Shown one piece after another: positions 59,001 to 64,000 of a DNA stretch of 64,000 nucleotides. The position numbers were made by a program, and so were the translations under genes. The notes below the pieces were generated by a model. The model was given only the letters and a program-made list of their open reading frames with translations, was not told the origin of the DNA and made no database searches. Source of the DNA: Delphinus delphis (Eukaryota > Chordata > Mammalia > Artiodactyla > Delphinidae). Where the stretch lies: positions 116,913,838 to 116,977,837 of the forward strand of contig NC_082687.1 in NCBI RefSeq assembly GCF_949987515.2. The letters are read 5' to 3'. How positions within the stretch are numbered: the stretch's first letter is position 1; the number at the start of each line of letters is the position of its first letter.

Positions 59001-59981
59001 TTCCCCTTCCTTTCTTTTTTCTACGTAAGAACCTGAACAAGAACCACTGAGAACCTCTGCTTCAGAGGACTGCCCAGCTAGTTATCAGGGTTTAACAGTT
59101 TGTCCTCCAGTCTTTCACTCTTCAGGGAGACTCTGGTGGAGGGTCTTTTTAAAGTTTTTCTTGGACTAGAAATTCTGTTTGAAGGGAATCTAAGCCATCC
59201 TTGCTATTATTGATTCATGGAGTCAAGTGAGATTAAATTTATTTAAACTATACTCTGTCATCCAGATTAAATAGAGGTCAAAAAACAAACAACAAAAAAG
59301 GAAATCATTTGGTTTTCACATTTACTTATGTTGAGTATTTATAAGTCTGTATCCATGCTTGAAGTCCTCTCCATATGAAAAGGCTTATACCTTATATATA
59401 GTTTTGATCTTGGATCATGTGAAGCCCAGTATAACATCATTTTAAGATTCCAAGGTCAAGTGCTATGCCCATAACTGCTGAAGAGAAGTTATTATCAAGG
59501 GTTGCAGAGGAAAAGATTCTACGATTGTTGACTCAATTCTAAAATGTCATGGCCCCAAGTTTAATACTGTAATGTCTAGTTTCCCTGGCAGTCTTCTCAG
59601 ATCCAGAGATCCAGGTTTTTCCTTTTGTGTTTTTGCCCAGAGACCTATATCCCAAAGATTCAGAGAAATGAGGATTGTTTTGGAATTGAGGAACGTCAGA
59701 AATGTAAAATGTTGTGAAATATGACTGTTGATGAAAAGAGATTAATTGTTCTGCTCTTATTATTATTTAGGAACACTGCCTTATGGGGATCAAAGGAACT
59801 GTTAAGCGTAGCACAGACGGGGACTTCATTCATGCTAATGTTGACATTGACTTGATTATCACAGAAGAACCTGAAATTGGCAATATAGAAAAGCCTGTAG
59901 AAATTTTTCATATAATTGAACATTTTTGTCTTGGTAGAAGACGCCTTCATTTATTTGGAAGAGATAGTACAATTCGACCAG
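35429..59981 (+). CDS. METTL14: METTL14, m6A methyltransferase non-catalytic subunit, exons 1-10 (3' partial)
   Basis: METTL14 pairs with METTL3 in the nucleus to form the m6A writer. METTL14 supports the structure and binds RNA but does not transfer the methyl group. Ten coding exons join in phase to 355 codons plus one base: 35429-35494, 39546-39634, 43425-43512, 44906-44986, 45346-45433, 50249-50339, 51541-51682, 55721-55813, 58533-58649, 59771-59981. The start [19 protein letters not shown] is that of the family. The MT-A70-like domain begins around residue 165. EPPL replaces the catalytic DPPW at residues 192-195, and R254, R255, K297 and R298 are in place. There are no internal stops or frameshifts, so the gene looks functional. 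The human protein has 456 residues. The final exon, expected to carry residues from about 356 including the RGG-rich RNA-binding tail, lies beyond the window. Identification is secure. Intron 3 has a GC donor (see exon 3). Confidence 0.98.
35848..36049 (-). mobile_element. CHR-type SINE, short form, with TSD (intron 1)
   Basis: Perfect duplication ttctgttcacttttt at 35833-35847 and 36050-36064. It lies 353 bp past exon 1 in antisense orientation. A 274-codon open frame runs from upstream of exon 1 through this SINE, in a different reading frame from METTL14, and is fortuitous. Confidence 0.95.
36262..36450 (+). repeat. MIR fragment (intron 1)
   Basis: gaaataggtaatattgtctt, aaacagaggctccagaggtt and gttaaacccaggtttgtctc follow MIR order. 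Confidence 0.65.
36731..36840 (+). mobile_element. Short tRNA-derived SINE monomer (intron 1)
   Basis: ggagttccctggtggttcag begins a tRNA-like unit with A box tggttcagtgg and B box gggttcaatcc and a short poly(A) tail. The duplication gggcgttt is at 36721-36728 and about 36842-36849. It is an older CHR relative without the long body. Confidence 0.85.
37035..37360 (+). repeat. MIR/L2-like fragments (intron 1)
   Basis: ttactatgtgccaggagctt near 37050 and a second, MIR-like, block from gccgtttattaagtcctttc to ctgaaggccacaaaccg at 37155-37310. They are two ancient pieces side by side. Confidence 0.55.
38240..38790 (+). repeat. Ancient repeat family, copy 2 (intron 1)
   Basis: Shares order with the 30.1-kb copy: gaacatacagatatcaacag, cagtgagctaacatttcagt, aagtgctatgatcagaatga, catctgagatttgaaggga. 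Strongly diverged, family not named. Confidence 0.45.
39546..39634 (+). CDS. METTL14: METTL14 exon 2 (residues 23-52)
   Basis: Acceptor tttctcag|ttggga, donor gcag|gtcagt. Encodes [20 protein letters not shown] and then EIAETRETC, ending two bases into the Arg-52 codon, which exon 3 completes. Confidence 0.97.
39985..43133 (-). mobile_element. 5'-truncated L1, antisense to METTL14 (intron 2)
   Basis: On the minus strand it runs from within the ORF2 reverse-transcriptase region ([18 protein letters not shown] at the right end) through the ORF2 C-terminus to the 3' untranslated region and poly(A). Flanking duplication atcagtttt at 39976-39984 and 43134-43142. ORF2 is broken by stops, and the endonuclease and ORF1 parts are absent, so it cannot move by itself. 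The open frames at 40324-40758 and 40759-41061 are ORF2 remnants. Interrupted by a SINE at 42077-42397. Confidence 0.93.
42077..42397 (-). mobile_element. CHR-type SINE, long form, nested in the intron 2 L1
   Basis: Perfect 19-bp duplication tccaatttgtattcctttt at 42058-42076 and 42398-42416, which restores continuous L1 sequence when the SINE is removed. Confidence 0.95.
43425..43512 (+). CDS. METTL14: METTL14 exon 3 (residues 52-81), GC donor
   Basis: Acceptor ttttcag|ggcttc. Encodes [20 protein letters not shown] and then DEDKMEEYK. The junction that matches the family sequence to exon 4 (YK|DEL) is aag|gcaagt, a non-canonical GC donor with otherwise ideal consensus. A canonical donor aaa|gtaagt lies 39 bases further (43551/43552). 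Using it would extend the exon to 43551 and add the 13 residues [13 protein letters not shown] in frame. Which donor is used cannot be told from DNA; the GC choice is supported by agreement with the family protein. Confidence 0.95.
43513..44905 (+). other. METTL14: METTL14 intron 3, GC-AG type (1.39 kb)
   Basis: Starts gcaagt, ends ttttccaag. Apart from the old SINE near its 3' end it is AT-rich and unremarkable. Read-through past the second donor meets a stop after six further codons. Confidence 0.9.
44490..44758 (-). mobile_element. Old CHR-type SINE (intron 3)
   Basis: Head ccaccagggaagtcctgac, tail region AT-rich. A block of about 26 bp containing tgggatcttagttccc is duplicated in tandem at about 44645-44695. 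It is more diverged than the short-form copies and has no clean TSD. Confidence 0.82.
44906..44986 (+). CDS. METTL14: METTL14 exon 4 (residues 82-108)
   Basis: Acceptor ttccaag|gatgaa, donor cttaag|gtaaaa. Encodes the acidic stretch [20 protein letters not shown] and then DSSTFLK. Phase 0 at both ends, so exon 3 donor choice does not change the frame here. Confidence 0.97.
44987..45345 (+). other. METTL14: METTL14 intron 4 (359 bp)
   Basis: The shortest intron in the window; gtaaaa...tttag. AT-rich with no repeat recognised. Confidence 0.9.
45346..45433 (+). CDS. METTL14: METTL14 exon 5 (residues 109-138)
   Basis: Acceptor tttag|ggaaca, donor gtag|gtatgt. Encodes [20 protein letters not shown] and then RPQNFIRDV plus the first base of Gly-138. 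Confidence 0.97.
45660..46415 (-). mobile_element. Probable old antisense L1 3' region (intron 5)
   Basis: catttcttgcaaggcaggcc, tgcctgaggaagtctttatt and gtttctgagaagttgggtat resemble the 3' region of old L1 subfamilies read backwards. The minus-strand frame at 45869-46174 is lysine-rich only because of the T-rich plus strand. Confidence 0.45.
46547..47331 (-). mobile_element. Younger 5'-truncated L1 nested in an older L1 (intron 5)
   Basis: Antisense 3' untranslated region and ORF2 C-terminus; the minus strand gives [20 protein letters not shown]. The flanking duplication of about 12 bp is seen as ttagaactttt (46535-46546) and ttagaacatttt (47332-47343). Its ORF2 is disrupted by a GT/AT microsatellite. 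Confidence 0.78.
47002..47058. repeat. (GT)n(AT)n microsatellite within L1
   Basis: A GT run to 47040 followed by an AT-rich run to 47058. It sits at the place in L1 ORF2 where a short gta-rich sequence normally stands, so it grew inside the element. Confidence 0.92.
48164..48274 (-). mobile_element. tRNA-derived SINE monomer (intron 5)
   Basis: Minus strand starts gggaattccctggcggtcaa, with B-box-like gggttcaatctctggtcggg and tail near ggccaaaag. Inserted in the older L1. Similar to the monomer in intron 1. Confidence 0.8.
48411..48975 (+). mobile_element. Old L1 3' region, sense (intron 5)
   Basis: tatgaggtacctggagtagt, gaatgcaggagtgattgtca, atggggagttgttgttcaat and ttatacttcaaaaagctg are L1 3'-end phrases in the sense direction. 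They face the antisense L1 next door. Confidence 0.7.
50249..50339 (+). CDS. METTL14: METTL14 exon 6 (residues 138-168)
   Basis: Acceptor cttcag|gtttgg, donor ctat|gtaagt. Encodes [20 protein letters not shown] and then LIAKSNTPP, ending two bases into the Met-168 codon. Confidence 0.97.
50340..51540 (+). other. METTL14: METTL14 intron 6 (1.2 kb)
   Basis: gtaagt...aaatag. AT-rich, with no recognised repeat or other feature. Confidence 0.9.
51541..51682 (+). CDS. METTL14: METTL14 exon 7 (residues 168-215), EPPL motif
   Basis: Acceptor aaatag|gtactt, donor gatgat|gtatga. Opens the methyltransferase-like domain: [20 protein letters not shown], then [11 protein letters not shown] and [16 protein letters not shown] at 192-195 stands where METTL3 has DPPW, which is the known reason METTL14 is inactive as a methyltransferase. 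Confidence 0.97.
51872..52074 (-). mobile_element. CHR-type SINE, short form, with TSD (intron 7)
   Basis: Perfect 15-bp duplication ctgatttgtcttttt at 51857-51871 and 52075-52089; long intact T-run. Confidence 0.95.
52247..52273. repeat. (AC)n microsatellite
   Basis: Uninterrupted AC dinucleotides, about 13 units. Confidence 0.95.
52440..53720 (+). repeat. Ancient repeat family, copy 3 (intron 7)
   Basis: The longest copy: ggtactggagattgaaagat, gcagaaggaacagcaagagc, cactgttgcagtagtctagt, aaggatgactcaggaatttg, agaggtgtatgtgagacatt, tcgaggaggagagtgtgatc. It covers more of the family than the copies at 30.1 and 38.2 kb. Family name not assigned. Confidence 0.55.
54453..54666 (+). mobile_element. 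CHR-type SINE, short form, with TSD (intron 7)
   Basis: Duplication aagaatataagcattttc at 54435-54452, matching 54667-54684 with a single change. Tail aaaaacaaaaaacaaaaaca. Confidence 0.94.
55721..55813 (+). CDS. METTL14: METTL14 exon 8 (residues 216-246)
   Basis: Acceptor cttacag|atcatg, donor gtg|gtaaga. Encodes [20 protein letters not shown] and then [11 protein letters not shown], part of the Rossmann-like core. Phase 0 at both ends. Confidence 0.97.
55814..58532 (+). other. METTL14: METTL14 intron 8 (2.72 kb)
   Basis: gtaaga...ttctag. 55814-57640 shows only faint old-repeat remnants (for example 57260-57360, L2-like). An old L1 piece occupies much of the rest. Confidence 0.85.
57645..58250 (-). 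mobile_element. Old antisense L1 3' end (intron 8)
   Basis: A T-run followed by cagtcttacagaaaagttct, atttaccattcacccagaaa, ttcagagtaaattctagaca and tccctttccccttaagtg, in the order of an old L1 3' untranslated region read backwards. Confidence 0.7.
58533..58649 (+). CDS. METTL14: METTL14 exon 9 (residues 247-285)
   Basis: Acceptor ttctag|tgttta, donor aag|gtattg. Encodes [20 protein letters not shown] and then [19 protein letters not shown]. It includes R254 and R255, near residues implicated in RNA binding at the METTL3 interface. Phase 0 at both ends. Confidence 0.97.
58650..59770 (+). other. METTL14: METTL14 intron 9 (1.12 kb)
   Basis: gtattg...atttag. No repeat or gene recognised. Confidence 0.9.
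59771..59981 (+). CDS. METTL14: METTL14 exon 10 (residues 286-356)
   Basis: Acceptor atttag|gaacac, donor ccag|gtaaga. Encodes [20 protein letters not shown], then [20 protein letters not shown] and [12 protein letters not shown] plus one base of Gly-356. R298, mutated in some human tumours, is arginine here. The protein continues in an exon outside the window. Confidence 0.97.
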
Positions 59982-60139
59982 GTAAGACCTCAGGAGGAAA
60001 AAAAAACTGATAGTTCCTTGGGATATAGATGTTAAGAAAGAACACACAGTGTTATGTAAAATAAAATTCTTATATATTTGATTCTTCTTCTTGCTATACT
60101 TCAAATATGCTAAGCTCAGTCTTGTCTCAGTACTCTTCC

Positions 60140-60425
60140 ATGGACTTTTCTCCTATCATTCAAATACCTGATGGATCTTTTCTCACAACCCTGTCTAAAT
60201 TAGCCAACTTGCCACTCCACTCCCTTCCTCCTACTGCTGTCTTTCCCTTTAATCTATTTGCTTTTTCTTCATAGCACTTATCGTTATCTGAATTATAGAT
60301 TCATTTGGGCATATGTTTATAGTCAGTCTCTTTAGTATGCAGTCTCATAGAAATCGGAGATTGTCTTATTCTCTCTACCCAACATTCAGGTTATTGAGTA
60401 AATATTATGTTGAGTGAAGAAATGC
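60140..60425 (+). repeat. L2 3'-end fragment (intron 10)
   Basis: catagcacttatcgttatct, ggagattgtcttattctctc and ggttattgagtaaatattat follow the L2 3'-end order. It stops where the hairpin array begins. Confidence 0.65.
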
Positions 60426-60431
60426 ATAAAG

Positions 60432-60621
60432 GACATTTGGTCCTGTCCAAAATGTCTGTAAGATATTTGGTCCACACCAAAATGACCTTGATATATGGCC
60501 CTGTCCAAAACCATTTGGCATGGACCAAATTTGCTCATGGATGTTTTGGATAGGACTAAATTTCAAGTATCTTTTGGCATGAACCAAATGTCTTCTGACT
60601 TTTTGGACAGGACTAAATGTC
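60432..60621. repeat. Array of seven hairpin units, about 29-nt spacing (intron 10)
   Basis: Seven units of about 25 nt begin near 60432, 60462, 60490, 60512, 60541, 60570 and 60598. Each has the form (cattt)gg-spacer-cc(aaatg), an imperfect palindrome. The first unit, around catttggtcctgtccaaaat, is the near reverse complement of the last, around ttttggacaggactaaatg. The spacers alternate between tcctgt-like and tccatg/tcatg-like. The block is thus both tandem and inverted as a whole. No known family came to mind, and a decayed foldback transposon or a minisatellite are both possible. Confidence 0.75.
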
Positions 60622-61639
60622 TGCTAATAAAATGATCCTGCAGAAAATAACCATACCTTTGTGAAATACAGATCTTGGCTTTATTAGAAACTAAAGTACC
60701 TGGCTTCTTTCCTTAAATGTATCATGATGTTGTTTCATCAAAATTTTAACACTTTACTAAATCGGTATAATGTGAATTTACTATTTTGAAAAAAAAATGA
60801 ATAGAAAATAATAATCTTATGGACTAGGATTTTCTTTTATAGAGGGCACAGCTTTTGTTTACAAAGTATTGTTGAAATAATAGTGCATCTGTTTCTTCTC
60901 AGAAAATATAGAAGTAGCTTTTAAGAACATTGCATCGCTTCAGTCACAATATATAAAATCAACCTGTTTGGCCTTACCATGCTAGAAATGCTGTTTAAAG
61001 CTGAAGGGAAAAAAAAAAAAAAAAGCTGAAATGAGCCAGGATCTTATTTGTCTTAAACAGTCTACATTTTATAAAAAGTAAAAATTGAAGAAGTTACAGT
61101 GGAATAATTGGCCTTAAAAGTACCTAAGAATTTAGAAGAAACTCTGATGTTCATTCTAAAAAAAAAGTAATCCTTAAAGTTGCCTTATGTATGTATGACG
61201 TAATCCATCACTTCTCTACCCACTCCTCAGCCCTGTCAGCTATTTCTTTGTGAGTGTGCGTTGGTGAACACAGTATCTTAAAACTATTTCAGTTGTAGAA
61301 ACTGATGGCCTTAAGTTTCATAAAATTGTGCAAAATGATAAAGAGGAAAGTAAAAAACTACATTCTCTTTACAAAGAAATATTTTGCATGTGAAATGTTT
61401 ACTCTGGGGCTTGGCTTTAGAGAAAATGTTTCCTATATTTAAAAGTAAAGTTTTGCTGCTGGCAGGTTATTCAGTATTGTGTTGCTTAAGTTATCATTTT
61501 GTCATTGCTTTTTGGATTAATACTGTCAAATAACATATACCATAAGATTTCACTTGTTTGTAATTTGTTATGATTTGCTTTTGACCCAATTTAGATAAAT
61601 ATTCTAAGTCTGATTGAAAAGAATGTAACAATATGTTTT

Positions 61640-62340
61640 TTTTTTGATTGGTTGTAGTATTTGTTGTTGCTGTTTATATCAGCCATGTCTTTACTGATTT
61701 TTTTTAAAACTACTTATTCTATAAGAAAGGTATGTTAAAATCTATAAGGATTATGGGTTTGTGGTTTTGTTTAGTTGTTAGTTTATATCTGAGATTCTGT
61801 TACTAGGTGTATCTAAAAGGTAAAAATTTTTATGCCTTCCTAGTAGATTGACCCTCTTAGTATTATGAAATGTCCTTCTTTATCCAGTGTTTCTCAACTT
61901 TAAATTCTACTTCATCTGACATTATTATAGCTATTTCAGCTTCCTTTTGGTTTGTGTTTGCTTGGCATATTATTTCCAGCCTTCTACTTTCGATCTTCCA
62001 TATCCTTACATTTAAGGTGTATCTCTTGTGAGCAAACACATAGTTTTCATCCATTTTATCTTTATCTTTTAATTGAATTGTTTAGTCAGTTTATATTTAA
62101 TGTAATTCCTGATATATTGGGGCATAAATTACCATCTAACTGTTTGCTTTACATTGGTACCACCTGTTCTGTGTTCCCTTTTCTCTTGTTTCTTTTGGAT
62201 TAAGTATTCTTGTATTATTCAATTTTTCTTTTTTTAATTAGCTTGTTTAGATATTCTTTTATTGTTCCTTCAGTGTTTATCTCGGAAATTGCAGCATGCA
62301 TCCTTGAATTATTCTAAATTAAAATGTTATATTGATTTTT
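61640..62340 (-). mobile_element. Old antisense L1 ORF2 fragment (intron 10)
   Basis: cttctttatccagtgtttct, attatagctatttcagcttc and aggtgtatctcttgtgagca, then gtcagtttatatttaatgta, match antisense L1 ORF2 order. It is highly diverged. Confidence 0.65.
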
Positions 62341-63478
62341 AAAGGGTGGGAATGCTGTGGTTTAAATTTAATCTTTTTAAACCAGTTTTTCACAATACAC
62401 ATACAGTTCATGCATAAGTCACTACATACATAGTATATATACAGCTATAGAATGAACTTTGAGTTGTTTAGACTTCCATTGAACATATACATGAAATCTT
62501 GTTTGGAAATTTTGTGGATGATTTTACTCTGTTATCAAAGTAAAATATTTTGGCAGCAGAGCTTGTGGCAAGCAAATGTTTCCTCTTCACTGGCTTAAAA
62601 GAAAGTAACATCACTAGATACTCAACTGGAGTGGTGTGTTTTTCAGAAAGTGTAGATGTCCATATATATTGAATATCAAGATTATGGCTCTAGTGTTTGA
62701 GGAAATAAGGAACAGATTTTTCTCTTCCATCATTGACCTGTTCTACCCAAAAACAGCTCCTGAATCTGGGAACAATCTCCAGTGGCAACTGCTGTTTAAA
62801 GGAAGTAGAAAACTTTAAAGAAAAAGCAAAACTATTTGAAGAGTAATAGCAACATCAAACAGATGGATATCTTTTAGTAATTGAAAATCAGTGTAACAAC
62901 ATTAAAGAAAATTTTGAAGAGGGAAAGAGATTCAACCTCACTACTTCCAAGAATTATTTTCATTTTTTTTTACATAATATTTTCCACTTCTCTTGTGCAT
63001 ACAAATTTTTATATAACTGTAGTCATCATTTTGTATTTTTCTCAATATTATGTCAAATATATTTCTACATTTTAAATAATTAGTTACAATGCTTTTAATG
63101 GCCGTATAGCATTATTGTAATTAGTGGGTTTTTTTAAACATGAGTAGAAGAACTTAAGGAGTAGAGAGAATAATTGTTACGTATATTATAGGTATAAGCA
63201 TAAACAGCAACTAAAATAGAAATTTTGCTTAATGCCAATTTTTATTTATAACTATAATATTTCAAAACTATAATATAATGCGGGTTTTCTCCATCCATTT
63301 AGCTGTGGCCACCTTATCCACTTTAGATTATACATTATATCTTTCATATACAATATACTTCTATCTGTATCTCTACCAGTTGAACAAAGTCTTAGAGGTA
63401 CAAATTTTATTTTTTGCTTCGAACTACTATCCAGTTCTTTATCTTTGCCCATTCTTTGCCCATGCAAAAATTATTTTA

Positions 63479-63733
63479 TTCTATTCTATTTGTTTCTTTA
63501 TTTGGTTGCGTTGGGTCTTAGTTGTGGCAGGTGGGTTCCTTTGTTGTGGCTCGCCAGCTCTTTAGTTGTGGCAGGTGGGCTCCTTAGTTGTGGCTTGTGG
63601 GCTCCTTAGTTGTGGCATGTGAACTCTTAGTTGTGGCGTGCATGTGGGATCTAGTTCCCTGACTAGGGATCAAACCCAGGCCCCCTGCATTGGGAGTGCG
63701 GAATCTTAACCACTGCGCCACCAGGGAAGTGCC
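63479..63733 (-). mobile_element. Old CHR-type SINE with internal repeats and TSD (intron 10)
   Basis: Head ccaccagggaagtgc; duplication gcaaaaattatttta at 63464-63478 and 63734-63748. The middle contains about six units of around 20-22 bp built on cttagttgtggcatgtgggc. Confidence 0.88.
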
Positions 63734-64000
63734 GCAAAAATTATTTTAGTATTAGCTTTAGTAAAACAAAATTAAGAAGGAATATCTGCTTGGGGAAATT
63801 GTAGGTAGTTGGAGGTTAACCATGTAAATAATAGTAGGAGCAATTGAGGGAAGTCTGTTCAAGGGGCCTTAATTTATTTGGGTTGAATCCTCAAATGCAC
63901 TTCTTCCTCAAGGAGGTAGTCAGAGGTATATACCACATATACCATAGGAGTACTCTACTATTGCTTTAAAAGGTTTAAAAGTTGCTATATGTGTCGTGTA

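Larger units (their letters stand above)
59982..64000 (+). other. METTL14: METTL14 intron 10, open at window end (over 4 kb)
   Basis: Starts gtaaga. I found no sequence encoding the expected next residues (GWLTVGPTLTN-type) up to 64000, so the last exon lies outside. Contains an L2 fragment, the hairpin array, old L1 and an old SINE. 60640-61640 and 62340-63460 show nothing I recognise. Confidence 0.85.

Noticed and set aside
60432..60621. CRISPR-like appearance of a regularly spaced palindromic array
   Set aside because: The genome is mammalian, units are degenerate, spacers are only a few bases, and there are no cas genes. Minisatellite or foldback-element origin is more sensible.
59982..64000. 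Search for the last METTL14 exon
   Set aside because: No stretch encodes the expected GWLTV start or an RGG-rich tail behind a usable acceptor, so I do not place one.

Overview
The window is mammalian nuclear DNA, most likely from a cetacean. It is AT-rich, full of LINE-1 and dense in tRNA-derived SINEs of the CHR (cetacean-hippo-ruminant) type. About 25 copies are visible, many nearly intact with clean target-site duplications (TSDs). I saw no BovB or Bov-A elements, which argues against a ruminant. Species cannot be read from the sequence alone.

Positions 1-35.0 kb are intergenic. I found no functional protein-coding gene there. The content is CHR SINEs on both strands, old MIR and L2 fragments, a hAT element nested inside another hAT-like element (14.1-14.5 kb), a small Tigger element with TA duplications (15.4 kb), a long patchwork of antisense L1 (18.7-26.4 kb), a decayed alpha-enolase (ENO1-like) processed pseudogene on the minus strand (23.4-25.1 kb, split by a SINE), an ancient repeat family (30.1-32.0 kb) and a solo-LTR candidate (32.0-32.4 kb). 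Simple-sequence tracts include a 47-bp GT run, a 20-C run and a 26-bp perfect palindrome.

Positions 35.1-64.0 kb hold METTL14 on the plus strand, starting from a CpG-rich promoter with ETS- and E2F-like sites. METTL14 is the non-catalytic RNA-binding partner of METTL3 in the m6A methyltransferase. Ten coding exons join in frame and give the first 355 codons plus one base. The degenerate EPPL motif falls at residues 192-195 and R298 is in place, as in the human protein. The last exon, expected to carry the C-terminal end and the RGG-rich tail, is not in the window. Intron 3 uses a GC-AG donor, and a strong GT donor lies exactly 39 bases downstream in frame, so a form with 13 extra residues is possible.

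The introns carry an antisense 3.1-kb L1 (intron 2, itself hit by a SINE), an L1-in-L1 nest (intron 5), several SINEs, a copy of the ancient repeat family (intron 7) and, in intron 10, an unusual array of seven hairpin-forming units of about 25 nt spaced about 29 nt apart. The strongest leads are the intron 3 donor pair and the hairpin array. I see no gene cluster or system beyond METTL14.
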